From NCBI GenBank assembly GCA_965214635.1, contig OZ243964.1, forward strand, positions 248,001-312,000: a stretch of 64,000 nucleotides of DNA. The letters run 5' to 3'. Below the pieces are notes generated by a model. The model did no database searches. It saw only the letters and a program-made list of their open reading frames with translations, and was not told the origin of the DNA. Source of the stretch: Bin90 sp965214635. GTDB taxonomy: Bacteria; Chloroflexota; Dehalococcoidia; Lucifugimonadales; JADFKI01. The translations under genes and the position numbers were made by a program. The first letter of the stretch is position 1. Each line of letters opens with the position of its first letter. Below are positions 38,728-47,262 of the stretch, in pieces.

Positions 38728-40539
38728 TTAGCGTGGGAAGTGTGGGCTGGTGCGATCTAGCCACCATGTGCCGCGTCGTTCAGCGTTGTAAATGCCCACG
38801 CTGCCGGCGGCGGTGTGCCCCTTCACATACTCCCAATAGGCGTCGGCGAACTCTTCCCATGCCACAGTACCGAACGGCACGCGTTCTTCTAGCAATAGGT
38901 CTAGCTCACGGACATATTCCTTACGCTTTGCCGGTTCAAGCTCGCTGTCAATGTTGTCCAAGAGGGTGTCCACATTCTCGTCACAGAAGCCGCCGTAGTT
39001 CTCGGTGGATCCGCAGCCGTACCACGCCCTAGCATAGGATGACGGGTCGCCGAACGGGAAGACAGCGTAGGATATGGCGAGGTCGAAGTTGCCGTCTTGG
39101 ATGCTCTGAATGGCGACGGGGCCGTCGAGCGGTATCTGCTCTACATTGATACCCTGCTCGCCGAGCATCTGAGCAATCAGCGGTCCCCAAACCGCGTAGT
39201 GGCCGCTGGTGGAGTACTTGATGGTGATGTCGAACCCATCGCCGTAGCCTGCCTCTTCGAGCAGGGCTTTGGCGGCGTTTAAATCTGCCTGCTTATCGGC
39301 GGTGGGGACACAGCCGGGACGATTGCGGAGTTCTTCATACGGGGCAGCCCACGGACTCCACCGGAATATGTATCCGCAGCCGAACCCATTGAATGAGACG
39401 GTCTTGAACACGCTGTCTTCCATGGCGTCCCGGTCAAGGATGAGGTTGATTGCCTTACGCACGCGAACATCTGCAAGCGGTCCACCGGCGTCCTGCTTCA
39501 TCCACATACCCTGCACAGTGGTCTGCGAGTAGCGGTGAATCCTCATGCCTTCGGGCGTGTCCGCTGTCCAATCGTGGTAGGACTTCGGGTCTATCACGCG
39601 CGCCCAGTCCGACTTTTTGGCTAGGAACGCCGCAATCTTCGTCTGTGCGTCCGGCATGTGATACACATTGATGCCGTCTAGATATGGCAAGTTGGGGTTC
39701 CAGTAGTCCGGGTTCTTTTCTATCCTCCAGAACTCGGCGTCGCGGTGTTCTACATACCTGAACGGCCCAGTGCCGGGATAGTTCGGTATGGTGCGGAGGT
39801 CGGAGTTGTTGTCGTCCAGTGTCTGCTTGCGCACGATGACATTGAAGCCAGTTGCGAATGCGTTGAGGATGAAGTCAGCCGGTCTCGCTTCGCTGAGATT
39901 GAACACAACGGTGTGGGAGTCTGGGGCTTCGACAGTGTCCACGGCGGCGAAGAGCGCCTGACGACGGCTGGACACATGGTCGGGCGGGAAGATGATGCGA
40001 TCGAAGGTCGCTTTGACATCAGTAGAAGTCATCGGCGCGCCATCGTGGAACACCACACCTTGACGAAGCGGGAATGTGAATGTTCTGCCGTCGGAAGACA
40101 CCTCCCACGATGTAGCGAGTCCCTGCGTGATGATACCCCTCTCCGGGTCTGTGGGATCGTTCATCACGAGCAGGTCGAACATTGGGCACTGGGGAGTGCA
40201 GTTGTTCGTAGTGCCCGACTGATGCATGTCTAGGTGCGGCGGGTTGGCAGCGAAGCCGTACTCGAGCCATCCGCCGGTTGCGGCGTCGGCTTCCGGAGCT
40301 TTCAGATATGAAGCATCCGCTACTGGCACGGGAGTTGCTGCGGCAGGCAGGGCGGGCTGCTGGCCTGTTGTGCCTGCACCCGCCGCCTGCTTTGACACAG
40401 GCGCGGCTGTGGCTTGAGCGGCTGCCGGCTCGGGCTGCGATGCGGCCGGCGCCGCCTCCTCCGAACCCGCGCATGCGGCAATCAGCAGCGTGAGACCTCC
40501 TAGGATAAGGGTGAGTAGCAGCGCAGTGGTTCGGTTCAT
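38728..40539 (-). CDS. Extracellular solute-binding lipoprotein, family 5 (peptide-type)
   Basis: A 603-residue lipoprotein. A signal peptide with a lipobox (TLLIAACAGS, Cys at about 23) is followed by an Ala/Pro/Glu-rich tether. The SBP_bac_5 fold then appears: FTFPLRQGVVFHDGAPMTSTDVKATFDRI and the segment ADVRVRKAINLILDRDAM. It delivers peptides or similar ligands to the permeases encoded downstream. AAGGAGG lies eight bases before the ATG. Confidence 0.92.
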   Translation of the reverse strand: MNRTTALLLTLILGGLTLLIAACAGSEEAAPAASQPEPAAAQATAAPVSKQAAGAGTTGQQPALPAAATPVPVADASYLKAPEADAATGGWLEYGFAANPPHLDMHQSGTTNNCTPQCPMFDLLVMNDPTDPERGIITQGLATSWEVSSDGRTFTFPLRQGVVFHDGAPMTSTDVKATFDRIIFPPDHVSSRRQALFAAVDTVEAPDSHTVVFNLSEARPADFILNAFATGFNVIVRKQTLDDNNSDLRTIPNYPGTGPFRYVEHRDAEFWRIEKNPDYWNPNLPYLDGINVYHMPDAQTKIAAFLAKKSDWARVIDPKSYHDWTADTPEGMRIHRYSQTTVQGMWMKQDAGGPLADVRVRKAINLILDRDAMEDSVFKTVSFNGFGCGYIFRWSPWAAPYEELRNRPGCVPTADKQADLNAAKALLEEAGYGDGFDITIKYSTSGHYAVWGPLIAQMLGEQGINVEQIPLDGPVAIQSIQDGNFDLAISYAVFPFGDPSSYARAWYGCGSTENYGGFCDENVDTLLDNIDSELEPAKRKEYVRELDLLLEERVPFGTVAWEEFADAYWEYVKGHTAAGSVGIYNAERRGTWWLDRTSPHFPR

Positions 40540-40648
40540 CCCAGCCTCCTTATTGCAATCTTACCTATCGTATTTCAGCATATTCTTAATTGCAGGACGC
40601 TATAACAATAGCGAATATATGCCTGAAAACTTGGATTGTCAACTACCA

Positions 40649-40659
40649 CTATATCTCCG
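40649..40659 (+). repeat. Target-site duplication, left copy
   Basis: CTATATCTCCG at 40649-40659 is repeated exactly at 41724-41734, just outside the two ends of the insertion sequence. Confidence 0.85.
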
Positions 40660-40660
40660 A

Positions 40661-40684
40661 TAGCGTTTCCATTCAGGTGGTCGA
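40661..40684 (+). repeat. Left terminal inverted repeat of the insertion sequence
   Basis: Twenty-four bases, exact complement of 41699-41722. It ends about 43 bp before the transposase start. Confidence 0.9.
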
Positions 40685-40727
40685 GTTGTAGAATGAGGCA
40701 TAAGCCATCATCAGAGGGGGGGAACGA

Positions 40728-41710
40728 ATGGGTATGCTATACCGACTGGAAGAGCAAGCAGAAAAGACTGTTACACAGGAAATACAAGACACACTTCAAG
40801 ATGCGCTGATGCTCTACAAGCCGATGTGCAAAGCCTGCGACCTAGCGATGGCACGCCATCACAACTATCGCCGCACACTCATCACCAAGTATGGCGCAGT
40901 GAACTTGGCAATGCCCGTGTTCAGATGTGGGAAGTGCGGAGATATGCAGAGCGGTATGGAGCTAGTAGGCAATGTGGAACGCCGCAAGTCGTACTCAAAA
41001 AAACGCGCGAAGAGGCGGTGAGACTGGCGGCGATGGGGTTGAGTTACGCCAAGGTCGGCGAGATGTATGGGTTCGCCAAGAGCACCTTGTGCAAGTGGAT
41101 CAAGCAGGAGAAGTTGGAGCGACCTGAGCTGAAAGGTGATGTGGCGGAGATGGATGGAGTGTGGGTGGGTGTTCGTCGTGGGAAGCAGGAATTGAAGGTG
41201 TTCCGGGATGACAAAGGCGGTGTAATGGCGTCGTTCGGGAGTTGGGAAGACACGCTGACCGAAGCCTATAAGCGAGGAGTAAGGCAGCCTGCCCACCTAG
41301 TGAGCGATGGGGACAGAGCGATAGCAGAGGCCATAGGAATGGTCTATGGCAGATGCACAGCCCATCAGCTATGCCAGTTCCATCTGCTCAGGGAATACAG
41401 GCGCAACATAGGCGAGGTGGGCTGGGATGAAGCCAAAGAGTTGCTGATGTCAGAAGACTTGACTGCTGCAAGAAAGTTGGCTGCACAGATAGTGAAGTTG
41501 ACGGGTGGTCGTGGGCTGATGTGGTGTAAGAAGGCGCTGACCAAGGGACTGGCGCATCTGGGTACCGGTCAGTCTAGGTACAAGACCACATCTCGGTTGG
41601 AGCGGTTTCAGCGAGAGATAAGGCGTCGGGAGCGAATGGGTACAGCGTGGACGCCTCACAACCTGTTGGTACTGCTGCAACGCAGGGGGCTTCTGTCTTC
41701 GACCACCTGA
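40728..41710 (+). CDS. DDE transposase made by -1 frameshifting between two overlapping frames
   Basis: The first frame (40728-41021) encodes a zinc-ribbon-like N-terminus (CKAC at about 36-39, CGKC later). The second, in the -1 frame to 41710, holds the catalytic part: GLSYAKVGEMYGFAKSTLCKWI (helix-turn-helix), EMDGVWVGV (first Asp), HLVSDGDRAIAEAIG (second Asp), CTAHQLCQFHL and SRLERFQREIRRRE (probable Glu). The frames meet at A AAA AAA (40997-41003) in the phase used for -1 slippage, which would give a protein of about 328 residues. The stop codon lies inside the right inverted repeat. A frameshift mutation is the alternative. Confidence 0.85.
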
Positions 41711-41722
41711 ATGGAAACGCTA
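41699..41722 (+). repeat. Right terminal inverted repeat of the insertion sequence
   Basis: Exact reverse complement of 40661-40684; it includes the last codons and stop of the transposase gene. Confidence 0.9.
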
Positions 41723-41723
41723 C

Positions 41724-41734
41724 CTATATCTCCG
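41724..41734 (+). repeat. Target-site duplication, right copy
   Basis: CTATATCTCCG, identical to 40649-40659. The following gap to 42048 is A/T-rich and holds the upstream region of the sigma-factor gene; I see no gene in it. Confidence 0.85.
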
Positions 41735-42048
41735 CATAGCCGATATGGGCATAGAAGGCGGCTTGCTCACTGCATATTATCTATTATATGAATACTCTTC
41801 TTTATGAAATATATCTGTATGGGATTCAACGATGATGCTAACCTAATCCATAAGTTTAGCGTTGTATTGAGCGAGGGGATGCATGCGCATTCTAATCCGT
41901 GGGCAGGGTGTACTCGATTTATAACAAATACTTATGACTTCATAAAATAAATAAACTGAAAATTATCTTGTGAATACATTGAAATGCAATGAATGTGCTG
42001 ATAGCATCGATTACCTTTACTTCGTTTCAAAGTGAGTCGGAGAATGCA

Positions 42049-43416
42049 ATGAGTAGCCGTTCTGAGTTGATGAATTATTCAAATGACGCCAGTGAAAGGA
42101 GTGAGGTGCGGGATTCTCGGGACACAGGTGCTGACACTAGTGGCGGCACTACCGACACGATACGGGAGTACCTGACCGCCATCGGCAAGCACCCGTTGCT
42201 GACAAAGCCGGATGAGGTGCGCTTGGGGCTTGCGGTGGAACGGCGCATGGAACTGATGCAGCAGCGCCAAACGCTTACTACCGAGCTTGGCAGGCAGCCC
42301 TCTGCGGCCGAGCTTGCCGCTAACCTGTACAGGGCGCTGGCTGACCGCCGGCAGACGCTCTTGACCTACGCTGGGACACTGGGCATCGAATTCTCGGACT
42401 GTGCGGGTGTGAGTGAGATGCTGGCTGACCATGCTTTCGCCGACGCTGTTGATTTGCCGATGAAAGGTGCAGCGAAAGCTGAGCTGACAAAGGCGCTCGA
42501 AATAGACAGCGAGGCAGAGGCTGTGCAGAGCATCGCCCTATGCTCAAAGCTGCGTTGGCTGCTCCCCCCGCAAGTCATAGAGCGGCTCGATGAGGCGTCG
42601 AATGCTGGCGCAGCCGATGCCAACAGCCTGCTGCCCACGCTGTCCGGCTTGGAGGATGAGCTGCGGGCGTGGTGGCTCGGCATAGAGGACAGGGGCAGAG
42701 ACGCTGGGGAGGAACTGACGAACTCCAACCTGCGGCTCGTGGTTAGCATCGCGCGCAAGTATCAGAATCGCGGGCTGCCTATGCTCGACCTCGTGCAAGA
42801 AGGCAACCTCGGGCTGATGCGCGCAGTGGAAAAGTTCGACGCACACCGCGGGTTCAAGTTCAGCACATACGCCACATGGTGGATACGGCAGGCGGTAACG
42901 CGCGCGATTGCAGATCAGGGGCGTGCAATCCGACTGCCAGTGCATGTGGTAGAGCGTTTGCAGCAAGTGGCGTCCGTTGAGCGCGACCTGCGCCGTCGCC
43001 TAAACCGCGACGCTTCAGCGGAAGAGATTGCTGAAGAAATAGGCTGGCCGCTCAACACCATCGAGGTGTTGCAGCAGCAGCGCCAGCACACCGTATCGCT
43101 TGAGACGCCGGTGGGCGAAGAGGAGTCCACATTACAGGACTTCATACAAGACACATCGGGTTGGGCGACGGACGAGATGGCGCTTCGGATGGTGGTGCGG
43201 GAGAATGTGCTGGAAGCGATGAAGGATTTGCCGCCACGCCTGCGACTGGTGCTGACGCTGCGTTTTGGATTCTTCGACGACCGCCCTCGCACACTCGAAG
43301 AAGTGGGGCAAGAACTAGGTGTTACGCGCGAGCGCGTGCGCCAGCTGGAACGCCAAGCGCTGGACCGGATGCGCAACTCCAAGCGTCTCCCTAATCTCGC
43401 CGAGTACAGCATCTAG
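42049..43416 (+). CDS. RNA polymerase sigma-70 family factor, primary type without region 1.1
   Basis: A 455-residue sigma factor. Region 1.2 is DTIREYLTAIGKHPLLTKPDEV; a poorly conserved insert of about 130 residues follows. Region 2 carries NLRLVVSIARKYQNRGLPMLDLVQEGNLGLMRAVEKF and FSTYATWWIRQAVTRAI, region 3 is complete, and region 4 ends TLEEVGQELGVTRERVRQLERQAL. It directs polymerase to -35/-10 promoters. The lack of region 1.1 suits an alternative primary-like (SigA/SigB-type) factor. I use the ATG at 42049 with GGAG six bases upstream; the frame is open from 41989. Confidence 0.92.
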   Translation: MSSRSELMNYSNDASERSEVRDSRDTGADTSGGTTDTIREYLTAIGKHPLLTKPDEVRLGLAVERRMELMQQRQTLTTELGRQPSAAELAANLYRALADRRQTLLTYAGTLGIEFSDCAGVSEMLADHAFADAVDLPMKGAAKAELTKALEIDSEAEAVQSIALCSKLRWLLPPQVIERLDEASNAGAADANSLLPTLSGLEDELRAWWLGIEDRGRDAGEELTNSNLRLVVSIARKYQNRGLPMLDLVQEGNLGLMRAVEKFDAHRGFKFSTYATWWIRQAVTRAIADQGRAIRLPVHVVERLQQVASVERDLRRRLNRDASAEEIAEEIGWPLNTIEVLQQQRQHTVSLETPVGEEESTLQDFIQDTSGWATDEMALRMVVRENVLEAMKDLPPRLRLVLTLRFGFFDDRPRTLEEVGQELGVTRERVRQLERQALDRMRNSKRLPNLAEYSI

Positions 43417-43470
43417 CCACACAGCGCCGCTGACGAGAATAGCTACAAGAAACGGCTGGGTGAAACCGAA

Positions 43471-43512
43471 TTGCCGGGCGTAGAGTATCGCACTCCACGC
43501 CCGGCAACTTTT
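43471..43512 (+). terminator. Terminator after the sigma-factor gene
   Basis: TTGCCGGGCGT (43471-43481) and its complement (43497-43507) with further inner pairing, followed by CTTTTC. It separates the sigma gene from the convergent molybdoenzyme gene. Confidence 0.75.
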
Positions 43513-43532
43513 CGTCTTGCGTGCGGCTAGTT

Positions 43533-45788
43533 TCAGTCAGCCCCTTGGATGGCTTTCACGACGGACGCAGGGTTCATCGGGAGTTCGTCCATCCGTACAC
43601 CGACCGCGTCGCGGATGGCGTTGGCGATGGCAGCCATAGGCGGGACGATGGACACCTCGCCCACGCCGCGCACCCCATAAGGATGCGAGGGATTGGCAAC
43701 CTCCACGATTACCGTGTCAATCATCGGCAAATCGAGCGCCGTGGGCATGCGATAGTCCAGCAGGCTGGAGTTCATCATCTGCCCGTCGTCGTTCATGAAG
43801 TACTCTTCGTTCAGCGCCCATCCAATGCCCTGCACCACGCCGCCTTGGATTTGCCCTTCCACATAGCTCGGATGCACCGCCTTGCCTGCGTCCTGCACGG
43901 CGGTGTAGCGGAGGATGGTGACCTTGCCCGTCTCGGGGTCTACTTCCACATCCACGATGTGCGTGGCAAAAGCGCTGCCCGGGCCCGCCGGGTCGAGGTT
44001 GGCGCGCCCCACCACTGGCCCGCCGGTCTCGGTCAGGCGCTCTGACATGCTCTTGAAGTCTATGCTAAGTTCGGGGTCGGACTTGTGGCGGAACACGCCG
44101 TCTGCGAAGGCTATCTGCTCCACATCGGTCTCCCACATCAGTGCGGCGCGCTCAATCATCTGGCGCTTCACATCTTGGGCGGCTTCGAAGCTCGCCCAGC
44201 CGGTCTTGAATGCGGCGCCGCTGCCGCCGGTCATAGAGGTATAGCCGATGGTCTCAGTGTCGCCCACCTGCGGGTTCACATCCTCCACCGGGATGCCGAG
44301 CACTTCGGCGAACTGCTGAGCCGCTGCGGGGCGCGTGCCCCCGATGTCCACAGAGCCTATGGTCAGGTTCACTGTGCCGTCGTAGTTAACATTGGCGGTA
44401 GCGCATGCTGCGCCGGCGCCGTTCATCCAGAAGCCGGTAGCTATGCCACGCCCGCGGTTTGCGCCCTCCAGCGGGGTGCTGTAATGGTCGTGCTGCTTGG
44501 CAGCCTCGTTGGTCTCTATGCAGCCGATGGTCGGGTTGACCACGCCATATGAGCGCCGCGTGCCTTCCTTCGCTCCGTTCATAATGCGGAAGTCTAGCGG
44601 GTCTATGTTCAGCTTGCGGCAGAGGTCATCGATGACTTGCTCGGCGGCGAAGGCTGCGCCCGGTGCGCCCGGCGCGCGATATGCGGTCGTCTTTGGCTTG
44701 TTGTTGACCACATCGTAGCCGTCGAGTTGCAGGTTTTCCACATCGTAGGGGGAGAAGATGCAGTTCATCGCCGCACCAACCGGCGAGCCGGGGTATGCGC
44801 CCGCTTCGTACTTCAGGTCGGCTTGGACTGCGGTGAGTTTGCCCTCGTTGGTTGCGCCTATCTTCACCCACATCACGCTGCCGGAGGTGGGGCCGGACGC
44901 CTCCAACACATCGGCGCGGCTCATCGTTACCTTGACGGGGTGGCCGCTATCCTTGGACAGGGCGGCTGCAACTGGCTCGAGGTAGATGGTGGTCTTGCCG
45001 CCGAAGCCGCCGCCGATCTCCATCGGCACCACCTTGATGCTCGAAGACGGCAAGCCAAGTACGCCGGCGGTGCGGTCGCGAATCTGGAAGTGCCCCTGCG
45101 AGCTGCACCAGATAGTGATCCTGCCGTCCGTTTGCCACCATGCGGTTGCGGTGTGCGGCTCGATGTAGCCTTGGTGGACGGTTTTGGTGCGGAACACCTC
45201 TTCCACAATCACATCGGCTTCCGCAAAACCCTTGTCCACATCGCCGAGCGTCATCTGCGAGTGGCTGGCGATATTGCCCGCGTAGTTTTCGTGGAGCTGA
45301 GCCGCCTCGGGTTTGAGAGCGTCTTCCACCGTAGTTGCCGCTGGAAGCACCTCGTACTGCACATCTATGAGGTCTAGTGCTTCCTCTGCGGCATGTGCAC
45401 TGCGGGCGGCGACTGCGGCGATGGGATGCCCCTTGTAGAGCGCCTTGTCGCCTGCGAGTATATTGTTGCTGAGATGCTTGAGGTTCACCGGCGGCCCTGC
45501 GGTCAGAACGCGCGCCACATCCGGGGCGTCGGCGAAGTCGCCAGAGGTTATTACCGCCAGCACCTCAGGATGCGCCTCTGCCTTGCTGGTGTCGATGGAG
45601 ATGATGTTGGCGTGGGCGTGTGGGCTGCGTAGCACCTTGCCGTGTAGCATCCCGGGCAGGTTCATATCTGCGCCATAGAGCGCCTTGCCGGTTACCTTGT
45701 CGTAGCCGTCGTGCCGTACCGGACGCTTCCCAACCACATTGTATTCTTTAGTAGATAGGACGATGTTGGACGGAGTAGATGTCGTCAT
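43533..45788 (-). CDS. Xanthine dehydrogenase family molybdopterin-binding subunit
   Basis: A 751-residue large subunit of a molybdenum hydroxylase. The aldehyde-oxidase/xanthine dehydrogenase a/b hammerhead begins at VGKRPVRHDGYDKVTGKALYGAD. The molybdopterin domain has the GGGFGGK loop, YRAPGAPGAAFAAE and the catalytic Glu in GVRGVGEVSIVPP. The active-site loop of form I CO dehydrogenase (AYRCSFR) is absent, so the substrate is an aromatic, purine-like or aldehyde compound and not CO. The FAD and 2Fe-2S subunits are not in the window. The start is the ATG at 45788 after GGAGG; an earlier ATG overlaps that site. Confidence 0.88.
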   Translation of the reverse strand: MTTSTPSNIVLSTKEYNVVGKRPVRHDGYDKVTGKALYGADMNLPGMLHGKVLRSPHAHANIISIDTSKAEAHPEVLAVITSGDFADAPDVARVLTAGPPVNLKHLSNNILAGDKALYKGHPIAAVAARSAHAAEEALDLIDVQYEVLPAATTVEDALKPEAAQLHENYAGNIASHSQMTLGDVDKGFAEADVIVEEVFRTKTVHQGYIEPHTATAWWQTDGRITIWCSSQGHFQIRDRTAGVLGLPSSSIKVVPMEIGGGFGGKTTIYLEPVAAALSKDSGHPVKVTMSRADVLEASGPTSGSVMWVKIGATNEGKLTAVQADLKYEAGAYPGSPVGAAMNCIFSPYDVENLQLDGYDVVNNKPKTTAYRAPGAPGAAFAAEQVIDDLCRKLNIDPLDFRIMNGAKEGTRRSYGVVNPTIGCIETNEAAKQHDHYSTPLEGANRGRGIATGFWMNGAGAACATANVNYDGTVNLTIGSVDIGGTRPAAAQQFAEVLGIPVEDVNPQVGDTETIGYTSMTGGSGAAFKTGWASFEAAQDVKRQMIERAALMWETDVEQIAFADGVFRHKSDPELSIDFKSMSERLTETGGPVVGRANLDPAGPGSAFATHIVDVEVDPETGKVTILRYTAVQDAGKAVHPSYVEGQIQGGVVQGIGWALNEEYFMNDDGQMMNSSLLDYRMPTALDLPMIDTVIVEVANPSHPYGVRGVGEVSIVPPMAAIANAIRDAVGVRMDELPMNPASVVKAIQGAD

Positions 45789-46080
45789 AGAGTGGCTTGA
45801 CCTCCTCATTTACATTGGTCGTGCTAATAGCACGGCGCATTGTATCACATTGACGGCGCCAATAAACTTGGTGTCGGATTAAATCGATGTTAACGGATCG
45901 ATGCGATTTTTATTCAAGTATGCCCATTCGCTAGATGAATTGGGGATTTAAGGTAAATTGGTATTAACGAGCATAAACTCATTGTGCGACCGGAGCAGTG
46001 GTCAGCGCAGGGCAGGGTTCGGCGTTCCGAACAACGCCGTGCAGATTTCCCAATTGCCCCCATTTCGAGAATAAATCCTC

Positions 46081-46109
46081 TTGCGCGATGGGCGTATTGG
46101 CGCGATAAT
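46081..46109 (+). promoter_or_regulatory. Promoter of the methyltransferase gene
   Basis: TTGCGC (46081-46086), 17 bases, GATAAT (46104-46109), with the ATG at 46120, so the leader is only a few bases. The rest of the 310-bp gap 45810-46119 is A/T-rich without a gene. Confidence 0.5.
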
Positions 46110-46119
46110 CGCGCGCGCC

Positions 46120-47262
46120 ATGCCCGATACTGAACATAACAGCCAGCCCAGCCCCTTCTCGTCGCCCTCGCGTGCGCGCGAAATTACCCCCCCCCCCCCC
46201 CCCCCCCCCCCCCCCGTTCTTGCAGCCAAGTCCGATGCCCCACCCCCACAGAGAGAGTGTGAGTCCGACTCCAAATCGGACGATTGCTCGAGTAAGAACG
46301 AGTCCCGGCAAAAGAAAACATCGCGGGCAAGTTCGAGCACGAGTGCGTTCGGCTCTCCCGGGCGCCGCAATCACGACTCTTCGCGGTTCTACGCCAGCCG
46401 TCTGTATGAAGACCTGCCCTCCGAGCGCCGAGTTAAGTATGTAGAGAACCCGCTGCCGCCTGAGGCTGAGAACCACATCCTTGCCGCGTCGTCCGAACGC
46501 ATGGATGCGTTGCCAGACTGCAGTGTGCACCTGATGGTTACCTCGCCGCCGTACAATGTGGGTAAAGACTACGACGCCGACCTCACGCTGGACGAATACC
46601 GCGAGTTCCTGCGCCGTGTGCTGCGCGAGGTGCACAGAGTGCTCGTGCCGGGTGGGCGCATCTGCTTCAACATCGCAAACCTTGGGCGCAAACCATACCT
46701 GCCGCTGCACCGATACATCGTAGAGGATCTGCTTGACCTGAAGTTCCTGTTGCGGGGAGAGATCATCTGGGACAAGACCGGAACGGGCGGGTCGTCCACC
46801 GCTTGGGGGAGCTGGAAATCGGCGTCCAATCCCACGCTGCGCGACAGCCACGAGTACATCATCGTGTGCAGCAAGGACACCTATCGCCGCCCGAAGGTGC
46901 AGGGCAGAACAGACACCATCAGCAAGGACGGCTTCCTCGCTTGGACGCGCAGCGTGTGGCAGTTTGCGCCCGAATCGGCGCGCCGAACAGGGCACCCCGC
47001 TCCCTTCCCCGTGGAACTGCCGCACCGCTGCATCCACCTCTATACATACACCGACGAGGTGGTGCTAGACCCGTTTATGGGCAGCGGCACCACAGCGATA
47101 GCGGCGCTGCAATCGGGGCGGCGGTTCGTGGGCTATGAGACATCTGCGGAGTACCGTCAACTGGCGCTGCGTCGGCTGACAGGCGCGCCCAACCTGTTCG
47201 CCAACCACCTGCCAAACGGGAGCGTGATTGCGGAGGTAGCAGATGCTGAATACTCCGTATGA
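46120..47262 (+). CDS. DNA methyltransferase, beta class, with a poly-C tract near its start
   Basis: A 380-residue site-specific amino-methyltransferase. The catalytic motif TSPPYNVGKDYD (motif IV) precedes the AdoMet-binding FMGSGTTAIAAL (motif I), the beta-class order. TSPPY fits N4-cytosine or some N6-adenine enzymes. Residues about 1-80 are low-complexity, including a proline run encoded by 29 consecutive cytosines (46187-46215). Loss or gain of C bases would switch the frame. I use the ATG at 46120, because it lies just after a -10; a TTG at 46081 is also possible. It overlaps the downstream nuclease gene by 20 bp. Confidence 0.88.
   Translation: MPDTEHNSQPSPFSSPSRAREITPPPPPPPPPVLAAKSDAPPPQRECESDSKSDDCSSKNESRQKKTSRASSSTSAFGSPGRRNHDSSRFYASRLYEDLPSERRVKYVENPLPPEAENHILAASSERMDALPDCSVHLMVTSPPYNVGKDYDADLTLDEYREFLRRVLREVHRVLVPGGRICFNIANLGRKPYLPLHRYIVEDLLDLKFLLRGEIIWDKTGTGGSSTAWGSWKSASNPTLRDSHEYIIVCSKDTYRRPKVQGRTDTISKDGFLAWTRSVWQFAPESARRTGHPAPFPVELPHRCIHLYTYTDEVVLDPFMGSGTTAIAALQSGRRFVGYETSAEYRQLALRRLTGAPNLFANHLPNGSVIAEVADAEYSV
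46187..46215 (+). repeat. Homopolymeric C tract (29 C) inside the methyltransferase reading frame
   Basis: Twenty-nine uninterrupted cytosines, encoding part of a Thr codon plus nine Pro codons. With this length the frame is open. Homopolymers of this length are prone to slipped-strand mispairing, and the exact number may vary within the population or be an assembly estimate. Confidence 0.95.

Larger units (their letters stand above)
40660..41723 (+). mobile_element. Insertion sequence with 24-bp terminal inverted repeats and 11-bp target duplication
   Basis: The 1,064-bp element is bounded by perfect 24-bp inverted repeats (40661-40684 and 41699-41722; outer end TAGCGTTTCC) and 11-bp direct repeats. 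It encodes one transposase read through a -1 frameshift. The perfect ends and duplication point to a recent insertion. It lies between the peptide-transporter operon and the sigma-factor gene. Family not settled: the transposase has DDE features of the mutator (IS256-like) superfamily with an N-terminal zinc-ribbon. Confidence 0.9.

Noticed and set aside
45979..47037. A 352-residue minus-strand frame with a glycine run.
   Set aside because: It is the shadow of the methyltransferase gene; the glycine run is the complement of the poly-C tract.
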